From NCBI RefSeq assembly GCF_003086295.3, contig NC_092050.1, forward strand, positions 156,122,699 to 156,186,698: a stretch of DNA of 64,000 bases, written 5' to 3'. The notes under the pieces were generated by a model, which saw only the letters and a list, made by a program, of their open reading frames with translations, searched no databases and had not been told where the DNA came from. This DNA is from Arachis hypogaea (taxonomy: Eukaryota; Streptophyta; Magnoliopsida; Fabales; Fabaceae). This document shows positions 48,948 to 61,300 of this stretch, piece by piece. The stretch's first letter is position 1; every line of letters starts with the position of its first letter. Made by a program: the position numbers and the translations under genes.

Positions 48948-48968
48948 AGGGAGGGAGGGAGGGAGGAG
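48948..48968. repeat. (GAGG)n microsatellite upstream of the RNase gene
   Basis: Four to five tandem GGGA units about 70 bp before the RNase T2 start codon. Confidence 0.8.
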
Positions 48969-49036
48969 AACAACCATCGCTTTCTGCAACTCGCTCCCTT
49001 CCCTCCAAAACCCTCTAAACTTTCTAAACTTCCAAT

Positions 49037-49826
49037 ATGAACTCACTTTTCATTGTTTTTCATGTTATCCTGCTTGCATCCTCAGTTCATCTTACTAATG
49101 CCTCTTATGAATATTTTAAACTTGCCCTTGTTTGGCCAACAACCTTTACTCGTATCCATGCACCTGGAAGGATGATGACAAACCTCCCACAGCATTTCAC
49201 AATACACGGTCTTTGGCCTACAAATTTCTCGCTTCCTTGGCCAGAAAATTGTGCTCAGATAGAGAAGAAGCATCATTTTGACCAAACTTTGATGGTGAGT
49301 TAATTAATTAGACTTTTATCTATTTTCATTTATCTTGTTACATAATAAATTAATTATTAATTATTTTTATGATTTATTCTCGTAGACATCGACATTGCAA
49401 CGTTACTTAGAGCATTATTGGCCAAGTCTAAAACCACGAGTATCGAATATGAAGTTTTGGACGCAGCAATGGGAAAAACACGGATCGTGTAGCGCTGAAA
49501 GGTTTGATCAATCTAAATATTTTGGAAAGGCTGTATTTATTACACATCGTTTGGACATTCTAGCCGAATTGAAGAATGCTGGAATAATTCCAGATGGAAC
49601 TAAAACTTATAGTCGCACTGACATTGTCAATGCAATAAAAAACACTAAGACTAATCAAGTTGAGCCCGAACTTCTGTGCGTCCAACATCAGAATGATGTG
49701 TTATTATCGGAGATTCGCCTGTGCCTTGATGCTAATTTAGCAGGACCTATTCCATGTCCTATTGATAGATCTCCAGATGTTACTTTATGCAAAACAATGT
49801 CCAATCTCATTATAATACCTGTGTAA
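49037..49826 (+). CDS. RNase T2 family protein, S-RNase-like
   Basis: Secreted ribonuclease family that cleaves RNA to 2',3'-cyclic phosphates. Exons 49037-49294 and 49386-49826 with GTGAGT donor and CGTAG acceptor, phase 0, give 232 residues. Signal peptide about 1-22 (MNSLFIVFHVILLASSVHLT). CAS-1 is FTIHGLWPTN, with the catalytic His. CAS-2 is FWTQQWEKHGSC, keeping Lys-His-Gly but with Gln where the family usually has the catalytic Glu before Trp. The usual N-terminal Cys pair (WPxxFC...C) is also absent (WPTTFTRIHAPG). Single intron placement and size fit the S-RNase/S-like lineage. Charge is only mildly basic by eye (about 22 Lys/Arg to 19 Asp/Glu). The linked F-box gene at 41.3 kb invites comparison with S-loci, but no SI function can be claimed. 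Confidence 0.9.
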
Positions 49827-49829
49827 TGT

Positions 49830-51030
49830 TTGTTTGAATCCAAATATTATTATTATTAAGTGTGAAAAATAGGGATCAATTATTGATTCCCCATAAATAA
49901 ATATGCTTGTATTCAATTGATCAATGCTCTTTAAGCGTTTCTGATGACAATTCTCTGAACCTTGTATTCTTGTATTCTTCTTCTTGCTATTCTCTTCCTG
50001 ATTATTAAACTCCTTCTTTTTCCAGGTCTCTCGATGGATCTTAATTCCTTTATTATTTCATTTGTTATTATCATGTCACTTAACACTTTGTCAATTTACT
50101 GTTCTATTGAATTTTGCTCTATTGAATTTTACTGTTACTTCTTCATACATAATTGGATAAATATACCTCTCAGTCAAATTTTATACTGTAACACCCTTCT
50201 AAAGGAGGTGTTTGTGCTTGTGTATGATGTTACCAGAAAATTGATACCAATAAAAAAAATCCTGCATTCATAGATAAGAATAACGTTAAACAGAGAATAT
50301 TGAAGACTTATTTGTGATCGAATCCTATTCTAAGAATAACATTGTAATTGTTAACAAACACCAATGCTTTAAGATAATTAACTTTAAATGCATCCCCAGG
50401 TTTAAATTCTTGAAACAATCAAATGGTAACACACAATCTCACTCTTGTAAATAAACCACCATAGTACATGATTACTTGTCACAACAAAATTAACGATCAA
50501 ATTATAATCAAAACTTATTTTAAACATTTAAAATAAAATTAAATCATATTAACTATTAAAAATATTTTTAAATAATTTAAAAAATGTTAGAGACAAAAGT
50601 ATACTAAAAAAAACATGTGAGAATCGTTAAGAATCAAAGGTGTTGTTATGTTCTTATTATAACAAGTTGTATATGTATCATGTATCGTTATTAAAATTTA
50701 TTAAATGTATATTATAGTAATAGTAATACATATGAAATTAATCAAAATAATAAGTATTTTATTTCATGGAAGTAAAAGACAGTTTAGACCAAAAAATTTA
50801 TGTACCAAATTTCTCAATCTTTTTCATATTTATAATTTGTAATTTTTCAACACACTCTTGCTTGCAGTGCGTCTTGGTGGTGCTGTCAGCTTAACCTTCA
50901 TTGTGTGGATACAAATCCATAAAGAATGGGATTGGGAATTTGGGATTGGCATCATTGCTATGTTACTTATTAATACACTAGTATAAATAACTTACATATG
51001 CTATTGATGCAAGCAATGCATCAAAATGCG
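49830..51030. other. 3' flank of the RNase gene and spacer
   Basis: AT-rich. The 103-codon frame at 49962-50273 is hydrophobic low-complexity sequence and is not a credible gene. Confidence 0.5.
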
Positions 51031-51935
51031 GAGCAAAGTATCACTTTCTCTCCAACCAGTGGATTTAGTATGGCAAGCACCACCATCTGGGAGCAAAAAA
51101 TTGAATGTAAGTTACTATGTCAAATAAAATTTTGTAAACAATTTTAGACAAGCTATATGCTAACTTATGGACCTGTGAAAATATTGAACCCATTCCAACC
51201 ATCATCAGAAGTTCTGAGAACTGATTTTTGTTGAAATTGAAAACGGCTTTCAAATAGTACTGGGCAAGGAATTGTACAAAACATAAAAACTTGGTACAAT
51301 ATGCTAGTGAACCAATTATCTGAAAATATTTAATCTCAAGTTTTATTCAATTGCAAGCATACCGGTAAAACACTGTTTATGCCTGACATTCCCAACTTGT
51401 AAAAGAAGGTGACAGTAGCCATGCCCCTCAATGTTGGACTGAAAAATGAAAATACAATTACTTAGAACTCGAGCACTGCACATTAAAAAAAAAAAAAAGA
51501 CAAATGAATCCTAAAATTAATAACAACCTGAACATGACTATTTCTGCAGCTTTTCTCATAGATTTGTATCTCTGGTTGAGAAAATCAACTACTTTCATGT
51601 AGCATCCTGACTCATGATTGTTTCTCGGAGCAACTTTCACCGTCTCAATGAGGAAGAATTGCATATAAACAGGACAAAATATCAAGAGTGCTATTGAAAC
51701 CTGAAACCAGTGAAGCAGTGTACTTTGTTACTAAGATTCATTGTCAACAGGAAGCATCCAAAAAGGGATTCAAAATATGATATGAATATGCATAAAAAGG
51801 TAATTACAGATGTATAATTATGCACCATGAAAATGTAGCTTTGGGAAGAAACCGAGCAAGGAAATTCCCAAGAACATGTGAAGCAGAAATCCAACCAATT
51901 TTCGCTTGACGTGTGTGGATATATTCATGGTGTGT
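51030..51935 (-). pseudogene. Partial MFS transporter gene (hippocampus-abundant-transcript-like)
   Basis: Minus-strand exon-like blocks in the right order for plant At2g16970-type MFS proteins: AKIGWISASHVLGNFLARFL (about 51915-51830), ALLIFCPVYMQFFLIETVKV (about 51690-51630), KSMRKAAEIVM (about 51560-51530), GMATVTFFYKLGMSGINSVF (about 51430-51370), LKAVFNFNKNQFSELLMMVG (about 51250-51195) and MVVLAILNPLVGEKVILCSA (about 51090-51030). These cover the middle of the 12-TM transporter. Both ends are missing: no start exon and no C-terminal half. Frame changes between blocks may be introns. Likely a truncated relic. Confidence 0.65.
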
Positions 51936-52340
51936 TTGTTTGAGCTGAAAATGGGAGGAAGGAAAAGGAAGGGAAAGAAATTGGAAGGAAAATAGTTATT
52001 TTTCTTTGTTTGGTTGGGAGGAGAAATAGGAGAAGAAAGAAAATGGGATAGAAAAATATTGGTGGGACCCACTAATTTTCTTTCACTCCAACAATAGAGA
52101 GAAAATGGAGAGAAAACTAATTCTCTTTCTCTACTTCCAATATTACCCCTTTACTTTTTTTAATATATTTTATAACATAAGGGTAAAATTGTCTTTTTAT
52201 ATTATTTCTTTCCTTCTTATTTTTCTTTCATCCAAACACATCTAAAGAAAATAAAAATCCACTCAATTTCTTTTCTTTCCTTTCTTTCCTTTCTATTTCT
52301 TTCCTCTCTATTTCTTTCCTTCCAACCAAACATAGCCTCA
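51936..52340. mobile_element. Candidate MITE with purine-rich inverted ends
   Basis: The right end read in reverse is GGCTATGTTTGGTTGGAAGG followed by AAAGAAATAGAGAGG. Left-side sequence near 52000-52035 repeats TTTGTTTGGTTGGGAGG and AGAAATAGGAG. The block abuts the broken 5' edge of the transporter relic. No ORF. Exact ends and target duplication not resolved. Confidence 0.4.
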
Positions 52341-53500
52341 GTGAGATAGAAGCAAAACTAGCATCTTCCTTAAATTGAAGTGAAAATGTGAAATAGTGCA
52401 AATGCAATAAAATCTATTAGTAATATATTAAAAGACAGTTAAAGATAGCTTCTAAATTTATTCTTAATTTTTTAGGTTTTTAGCATAATGCTATTTCAGT
52501 TTAAATGACTTTAAATTTGTTGTTAGTTTTTTACTTCTCTTTCTTTATGTCTCATTATTTATTTTTTAAATCTTAAGGTCCCATTAAATTTATCAAGCGG
52601 TTACGAGGAATAAAATTAATGCCAATTCCATCTTAAGATCCCATTAAAATTATAAAACGTTACACCTAATTAAAATCTAGTAAAATCCATGTAAATTCTA
52701 CCTTAAGTTTTCATTAAAATTATGAAAAGTTACACGTAATAAAATTTAATGTACAAAAAAAAATTTATTTTTAAGATCCCACTAAAATGATCATATGTTA
52801 CAAAAAATAAAAATTAAATGTACAAATTCTTTTAAGCTTTCACTAAAGTTAAGATAATCGATCTATTTTAAATGTAATCAATTGTAATATTAATTTTAAA
52901 ATGTAATTAAACGGATTTTTAAATATAACTAAAAATAACATAATTATATATTATGTAATCATATATTACAACGGTCATTTTAATGGTTACAAATAACAAA
53001 GAATAATATAAATATATGTACGTCTAAACATATATTTTTAATTTTTTTTATATAATCAGATATTATAACTGCCACTTTAACGATCACAAATAAAAACTTC
53101 TATCTTTGCATTATGTCATAGGATTCTCATAATACTTTTATCTTATAATAATAACCTATCTTTCTATAATATTATAGGATTTTTTCTTAACCTTAACTTT
53201 TTATATTTTTTACCTTTTTTTTTATGTAGGTTACACTATTGTTTTTAATGTTAATGCTAATTCTTTTTAATAGGTATGAATTTAATTAAAATCTAATTCC
53301 TTCTCTTCTTTCATACTCATCATTCGTTCTTATATTTACTATATAAATCAATATTCACTTTACATATTTTCTTTATCTTCTCTCACATAATTTTATACCT
53401 CTTTTTTCTTCTCCATTTTTGCTAATTTTTTGCACAACTAGAATTTGGTTAATGACTATAGTTTTTTTTTTTTAATTTGCTAAACATCTATAACAATATA
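52341..53500. other. AT-rich spacer, no gene
   Basis: Short imperfect repeats around 52580-52860 (AAGxTCCCATTAAAATTATxAAA, repeated about every 60-80 bp) give it a degenerate tandem look. No coding sequence. Confidence 0.5.
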
Positions 53501-54092
53501 TCTATAACAATATATAATGGCAATACATGGATTTGGTGTCCAAGATTTCTTTCCAGTATTACCCTTTCTAATTAACTTCTCCACTTAATGTCAGTTATTC
53601 ATCTCTGAAAAAACTTCCATTACTCCATTTGACCACCACATTGACGTAACTTTCACCTGTTATCTTTCACCTCTTACCTATTTTTCTCTTCTCATTTCAT
53701 CTCTTATTAATATTATTGAATACATTAATAGATTTTAAAAATACATTAATCTCATGCCATATTAGTTTTGCTTTTAAACATTTAAATACTCATATCTATA
53801 ACAATATATAATGGCAATACATGAGTTTGGTGTCCAAAATTTATTTCCAGTATTACCCTTTCTAATTAACTTATCCACTTAATGTCAATGCCAGTTATTC
53901 ATCTCTAAAAAAACTTCGATTACTCCATTTAGCCACCACCTTGACGTAACTTTTACATGTTATCTTTCACCTTTTACCCATTTTTCTCTTCTCATTTCAT
54001 CTCTTATTAATATTATTTAATACATTAATAGATTTTAAAAATACATTAATCTCATGCTATATTAGATTTGCTTTTAAACATTCAGATACTCA
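53501..54092. repeat. Tandem duplication, 294 bp x 2
   Basis: 53501-53794 and 53795-54092 both start TCTATAACAATATATAATGG and run in parallel to ATACTCATA with roughly 95 percent identity by eye. Differences include small indels (GTCAATGCCAGT versus GTCAGT). No coding content. Confidence 0.9.
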
Positions 54093-54289
54093 TAATAATA
54101 ATAATAAAATTGGTCCAAATCCAAGTAATAGATAGAACGGTGTTAATATTAGTGGGTATAAATTATCATTTTTAAAAACTTTAATTCGTACTTAGTAAAC
54201 TTTCAATTATTTCTAATATACTATGTTACATATATCTATAATACAGTGTATTATGATTGTTAATTGTTCACTTAAAAAATTTACACTAT

Positions 54290-54485
54290 TAATTTAATAT
54301 TTAAATTTTTTTTATTATGGTACTATTTTAATGTACTCTAAATTTTTATTATGTATTTATAATTTTGATAAAAGTCATTCTTAAAAGAAATATTAATCTT
54401 ATTTTTTAATTTTTGTCCAGCCAATATTAAATTATTTATATTAAAATATTTACGTAATTCAAAAAATATTATTTATATGTTAAAA
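54290..54485. repeat. Direct repeat flanking LINE 2, left copy
   Basis: Shares TTTATTATGGTACTATTTTAATG and the following 170 bp, with substitutions, with 58120-58315. The pair predates the LINE, which landed between the two copies. Confidence 0.75.
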
Positions 54486-54540
54486 ATTTATTTTTAAATA
54501 TTCAAGCATTAGCATGGTCCAAATAATATACTAAATAATG

Positions 54541-57500
54541 ATAACATTGGTTAGTTTTTTTTGTTAACTGAACATAACACAAAGAAAAAAAACCTAAGAA
54601 AAAGAGTAGTACTACTCTCTAATAATAATGTCTAAATTATTAGGAGGCAGTAACCACTCTAGATACACCTGCTTGTTTAAAACAGCAGTCTTAGCCATTA
54701 AATCAGCCGCTCTGTTTGCTGTTCGCTGGATGAGCACTAAAGTAGCTGTCCAATTGCGCTGGAGCATCTCTTTGATTTTGTCAAGCAGATCAGAGTCATT
54801 CCTAATCATGCTGGTTGTGCCTCGCGAAACAAGAAGAAACGCATCAAGATTATCAGTTTCACATATGACCTCTTTGCACTCGCAATCCCAAGCCATAACA
54901 AGCCCTCTCCAAATAGCATGAAGCTCACAATAGAGAACACTAGAAAGAGGTATACTGGCAGAACAACCTTTTATCCAAATTCTCATGCTGTCTCTGATTA
55001 TACATCCAAAGCCAGCTAATAGCTCATTTTCAAAAATACTTGCATCGCAGTTCACTTTACAGACATTCATTAGAGGTGGTTCCCAGTTATATTTCAAAGA
55101 AGAAGGAATAATATATTTTTGGTTGATAACAGCATCAGAGAAATCTCGAGTAGCATGTTTAACTAAGTGAACAATTTTCTCCTTACTCCATGGATTATCT
55201 TGGTGGAAGATGCCATTGTTTCTATCCCTCCAAATCTACCAAAAGGCCGCTACAAAGAGAAATTCATTTTTGTTGAGGTTAGAACGAATCCAAGACACAA
55301 AATCCAAACTAGAGTCCTCAGCGGTCATTCCCAAATTTAAGCTAATCCAAATCTGACGAGCTTTTTGGCAAGTCCTAAAGTAGTGGTTAATATCCTCTAG
55401 AGCAAGATAACATCTCTGACAAAAATCAGAAGTAGAAAGACCTCTTTGAAACCGGTAACTAGCTATGGAAACTTCGTTGTTGAGGCAAAGCCAGAGCAGA
55501 CACTTTATCTTCTCCGGTATTCTCAAGCGTCAAAACCAAAGCCAATTTTCATTATCATTCCAGCCAAATTTCTTCTTCAATATCCATTCATACCCGCTTT
55601 TAGTCGAGTAGGTGAGAGTATTTGAGTTTGTCCAAAACCAACCTATTTTATCTCTTGCCTGCTTGATAGGATCAAAGAGCATCAAATCAAGTTTAACTTC
55701 TTCCGGAATTATTGTGCAAAGAATATCCCACCGTCAATGCCCATGGTGCCAGACATCTTCTAACTTCAAGTGAGAATCAGAAATGTGCACAAAAGGAACC
55801 AAAGGAGCTAGCGTTCTACATGGTCGCCAAGCATGATACCAAAAGGATTGAGACATCCTGCCTGTACACCAATCAAAACCATCACGAAGCTTTTCTATTG
55901 TCTTATAAATCGCTCGCCAAGTGCTTGAAACATTATTAGAAAAATTGGGTGAAAAGCAAGAACTCCCAGATAAATATTTTGCCAACATAATTCTTACCCA
56001 AAGCTTATCTTTATTATGCAATAATTGCCAAACAAGCTTTCCGAGTAAAGCAAAATTTACACATTGGGTATCTCTAATTCCCAAGCCTCCATATTTTCTT
56101 GGAGTGACAACTTTGCTCCACTTGACCAAATTTAAGCAACGCTCCCCCACCTTTCCCTTCCACAAAAATTGTCTAAGCACATAATCAATTTTTTGACAAA
56201 TCGAAGTAGGAAAAAGAGTCACTTACATCTGATAAATAGGAAGAGAAGAAGCAACAGATTTAATTAAGCAAAGCCTGCCTGCTCTATTAAGGATCCGACC
56301 TTTCCAACTAGCCAGCCTATTCTTGATCTTCTCTAAAGAGTCCGAAAAAATAGATCTAGCAGCTCGAGGATGATTAAGGTTCACCCCCAAGTATTTGCCT
56401 AGGTCACTAGTAAAAGGAATATGAGAAACACCAGACAACATTTCCTTACTTCTATTAGAGATATTTCTAGAACAAATAGCTTTAGATTTTTCAATGTTAA
56501 CCTTCATACCTGAAGCTTTACAGAACAACTCCAAGGTGTGCACAACATTCTAAACTTGACTTTTCTTCGCTTTACAAAAAAGGAGGAGGTCATCTGCAAA
56601 CATCAAGTGAGAAACTCTAGGTCCCCCTCTAGAAACAGCCACACCATCCCAAATACCCTCGTCAACTTGTTTGGAAATGAAGCATGCTAATCTCTCCATG
56701 CACAAAACAAATAAATACGGAGAAATTGGATCTCCTTGCCTGAGCCCTCTGCGAGGTTGGAAGCTGTCCAATCTATTCCCATTCCAAAGGATGGAAAGAT
56801 TTGAGGCCTGAACACAATTCATTACAAGCCGAATAATTAGAGAAGGAAAGCCAAAAGATTCAAGAGTGTGCTCAAGAAAATTCCAATCAACTCTATCATA
56901 AGCCTTTTCTAAATCAATCTTAAAAGCCATAGCTCCTTTTCTAGACTTTGTCTGCTTAAGAAAGTGAAGAACTTCTTGGGCGACAATAATATTATCAGGT
57001 GCTCCTCTACCATGAATAAACCCTTCCTGAGTTGGGCTAACAATCTCATCCAAAAATGGTCATAATCTATTAACCAGTACTTTAGTCACTAGCTTATAAA
57101 TTACATTACAAAGGCTTATTGGCCGAAAATCCTTCAATCTAGTTGGAGGGTCGCACTTAGGGATAAGAACAATAAAAGTTTCCAACAAAGAATGGCTTAA
57201 CGTCTCCCCTAAGAATGCTTTCTGAATAGTATGTCATACCTCATGACCCACCACATCCCAATATTCCTTGAAGAAAAAAACTTGAAAACCATCCGGCCCA
57301 GGAGCTTTGAACGAGTTCATATTATCCAGAGCTTCTTTAACCTCCAACATTGTTACCGGTTTAGACAAATTATCACAAGCATCCTGGCTAAGAGATGGCA
57401 TAGAAATTTCTCCCATGCAATTAACCTCAACAGGCTCAGTAGAACAAAAAATATTTTTGAAGAAATGAACAACCTCCCTTTGCAAAACTTCCGGATCATC

Positions 57501-58095
57501 AGACCAAGACCCATCACTGACTAGCAACCCATGAACCTTGTTAGATTTTCTTCTAAGGATGGTTTGCATATGGAAAAAGCTAGTATTTCTATCACCATAC
57601 CGAACCCATTGATCTCTTGATTTCTGGTACCAAAGCAATTCTTCCTGGGCCAAAACTATATTATACTCAGCTCTCAATTCTTCCTCTTTGTGCTTCAGAA
57701 TCGGATCATCGTCAGCTTCCATTTTCCGTTGAATACGATTTAAATAACCCTCCAATTCCTTTTTTTTAATAAAAATATTGCCGAAGACCGTAGAGTTGAA
57801 TTCCAACGAAGCTTCTTGGACCCCCAACAACTTCCTATGGATGCCAAAGTCTGTACTATCCCAAGATTTCTGAACAATGGCCTTGTAATCAGGATGCGTT
57901 GCCCATGCCGCTTGGAATCTAAAAGGCCAGTTTCCTTTCTTGATAGGAACTCCTTGACATTGGATAAGTAGGGGACAATGATCAGAGTGGGAACGGCTGA
58001 GAACTTCAACAAAAGCTTCTGGAAAAAGAAGGCGCCATTCTGTAGTACAGCAAGCTCTATCCAATCTTTTTGCAATTTCATAACATTGGTTAGTT
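54541..58095 (-). mobile_element. 5'-truncated LINE with 16-bp target duplication
   Basis: ATAACATTGGTTAGTT occurs at 54541-54556 and again at 58080-58095 and brackets the element. Next to the left copy is a T run (54557-54562), the minus-strand poly(A) tail. The element therefore runs minus strand, 3' end at left, and was cut short at its 5' end inside the endonuclease domain, as in target-primed reverse transcription that stops early. Confidence 0.9.
54612..58064 (-). pseudogene. LINE ORF2: endonuclease end, RT, zf-RVT, RNase H
   Basis: Order: 58064-57234 holds the endonuclease C-terminus (SHSDHCPLL) and the linker before RT (APGPDGFQVFFFKEYWD). 57053-56550 holds the RT palm (FIHGRGAPDN, AFKIDLEKAYDRVDWNFL with motif A Asp, GLRQGDPISPYLFV, FADDLLLF with motif C Asp-Asp). 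56543-55734 holds the thumb and connection (GGLGIRDTQCVNFALLGKL). 55526-55236 holds zf-RVT (CQRCYLALEDINHYFRTC). 55097-54612 holds plant LINE RNase H (VNCDASIFENELLAGFG, ELHAIWRGL, ETDNLDAF, RTANRAADLMAK). Stops and shifts between blocks (near 57055, 56545, 56222, 55530) make it inactive. The layout is typical of plant L1 elements with a C-terminal RNase H. Confidence 0.9.
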
Positions 58096-58119
58096 GTGTA
58101 TATATTCCATTAGTTTGTT

Positions 58120-58315
58120 AATTTATCTTTTGAATTATTTTTTATTATGGTACTATTTTAATGTACTCTAATTTTTTATTGTGTATTTATAATTTTAAAA
58201 AAATCATTCTTAGAAGAAATATTAATTTTATCTCTTAATTTTTTTAGCTCTGACAATATTAAATAATTTATATTAAAATATTTAGATAATTTTTAAATTA
58301 TTATTTATACTATAA
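58120..58315. repeat. Direct repeat flanking LINE 2, right copy
   Basis: Partner of 54290-54485. Confidence 0.75.
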
Positions 58316-58385
58316 CAAAATAACAATATATAAAGAAAATATGGCTGTAAACTATGTGCAACCACTCTCCTTACAATAGTAGTTG

Positions 58386-61300
58386 TGTAAACCCCGCTAA
58401 AATCAAAAAATAATTAGTCAATAAATTGAATTTTAATTAGGTAAATTAAAAATGTAAAACTAATATCAAAATAGGATAAATCTCTTCAAAACGAGAATTT
58501 TGATACTAATTTTGAAAAATTTGACCCAAAATTAGACCGGATGGATAGAACCGGTTGAACCGGATCCAAACCGGGCCTGTGGGCCCAACCGGATCCATCA
58601 CTTAAATGAGCTGAAGCTCATTTTCTTCTTCATTTTGGCATGCAAAAGCTGGATCCGTTTGATAGGTAAATCACTATTTTCTTCTTAGCCAGATTTCTCC
58701 AATTTCGAAAATTCATGAACAATTATATTAAAAATTGTTCAATTTTGGTGTTTAGGATCAAATTAACTTGGTGGACTTGCCGGGTCTTGTCCCAATTTCC
58801 CATTGGTAAGGTGAGAATCCTATAACTCTAGTCAATTCATTAATTCGGTGTTTTGAGTATTGAATTTTGGGAATATGATTGTGATAATTATGTTAGGTAC
58901 ATGTAAATATGTAATATGAGACAATTGGAGATGTTGGAAGCTTAATTGGAAGCTTGGTGAAAAGTTCTAGTTGCTGGATTCTTTTGGTGGGTGAGGCTTA
59001 CAACTTTGCCTTGTGGGTTACCTTGGATATATACGCGGAAATCAGCCAAGGTATGGTTTAGGTTTCGCGCATTTAATATATAAGGTTGTGTGAAAACATA
59101 GGCTAGAGAACTATAGGATAAGTTAAAATGGCTAGATGCATTGAATGATTAGTTTTGTGATGTTGATGGGTAAATTGATGATTGGGCTTATGTTGGAGTT
59201 AATGAGAATGAGTTATTGGTGTTAATGAATATGTGTTATTGGAATTAATAATGGTGAGTTGATGATGTTCTGGGTATATGTTGATGAGATTTTGTGGTTA
59301 TGGCTTGTTGATTGGTTAATGATGATTTATGGGTTGTTATTAATGAATTAAAGAAGTAAGTTAATGAATTTTTTTAAAGTTGTAGCTTGTGGTTGGAATG
59401 TTGAATATTGAAGTTATTGTATGGATTTTATAGAATGGTATGAGCATTAATGTGCTGGTGGTTGGTGATAATGAAAAGGGACTTGATATGTTGTATATGA
59501 GCAGGTTTTGTGGATGTTGATGTGTGAATTTGATGAAAAATGGGGTTTGGCATGTTTTAGTAAAAAGTGGTTTTTGATGAATTTTGGTAGTTCATAACTT
59601 GCTCCTCAAATTTTGAATGAAAATGCGGTTTGTTTCAAATGAAAGATGATTTTGCAAGCTTTTGAACGATATAAATTTTGTAAAAAATGGATTTTTGTAG
59701 AGAAAGTTATGGACGACGGAAGTTTGGTGTGAAAAATGTGTATGTAGGTGGCCAAATTCTGGTTTTGCAGCTTTCTGGGCAATCTGTTATTTTTTTGGAA
59801 AAATGTACATCTACGCGTACGCGTGGCCCACGCGCACTCATGGCATGGCATTTTAAACCGCGCAAGCGCGAGTAGCCCATGCGTGCACGCAATGAGCCAA
59901 CATGCATGACCACGCGTACGCATGACCCACGTGTACGCGTGACATGCTGTTCTCACCTACGCGTACGCATGGTAAGGGAATGCGCGCACGTGCTACCTTT
60001 CATACTACCACGCATACGCGTGGCCCCTGCTTGCTGCAAAACTGGATCTTTGTGTTTTAAACCTGATTTTCACTTCTAAACCTCCATTTTCATCCTTTTA
60101 AACATAAGGTAGAGTACTAAGTCCAGTAGCTAGATGAAGCTAGAAAAATAGGGTAACTTGGGAATGAAGAAAAGGGAAAACATGAGGATTTATAAGAAAA
60201 AAAAGATGGATATTGAAAGAAGTTATGATGCCATGGCTTTGATGAATGATTAAATAATGATTATGAACATGAAATGGCTTAAGAATGATGTTATCTGATA
60301 TACGAGTTTTCCTGGGTAACAGAACCGTGGCTTGCCACCACATGTTCTAGGTTGAATCTTGATACTCTGTTGACTCTACGTCGTAAGGGTGACCGGGCAC
60401 GTATAAATTCCCAGGTATGGATATCCCCCATTGAGTGATATATAAATGAATATTTGAATGATGAATGAATGTGGAATCTATGCATAGACTCATGGGGATG
60501 CGCGATGGGGGACAGTCTAAGGTTTTCGAACTTGTCGGGTTGGCTGGATAACCGACAGATGAGCCTCATCAGCCATAGGACAAGCATGCATCATGTGCAT
60601 TTGTTTGTTTTGTCTACTATGCATTATTTGGTATTGCCTAATTGAATATATACCCTGCTAACTGCTATATTTACTATTTGCACTACATGTTTCCTACTTG
60701 TGCATGAAACTATTTGTTTGTTTGTCTCTACTGACTCATGGATGATGGAGGATCGGAGGAAGGGTGGATTGGTTTGGGTGTTAATGCTAGGATTTAAAGT
60801 AAGTAGTAAGTAAGTTTAGGATACTTAGATCACCTTCCCCTTTTTATGGCTTCTGTTCAGAAATTAAGTTTTATAATGGTATGATGGAGTTCTAGAATTG
60901 CCTCTGGCATTCCCAGGACCTTATTTATTATATGTGTGACAGCTTTACCATGATGAGAACCTCTGGTTCTCACCCCATACTGTGTTGTTGTTTTCAGATG
61001 CAGGTCGAGAGGCTCCTTGCTTGGCGTCTAGATTTCCCTGAAGCGGAGTAGTTCCAGAGTTATTTTGGGATTTTCAGTTTGTATATGTATGTATATATGT
61101 AGTAGCCTACTCTCCTAGAAACTTCATTATTTTGTTCCTCATAGAGGTTACAGGAGAGTTAGGGACTTGTTTCTGTATTTTGGGTATTTGGGATACTTAT
61201 GTATATATATGTATATATTCTTCGGCCAGCCTTGGCTTCGCAGGCTGAGTCAGGAGCTAGTTTCACTGTATTCTTGACTCTCTTTTCGCTCTTTTGTTTA

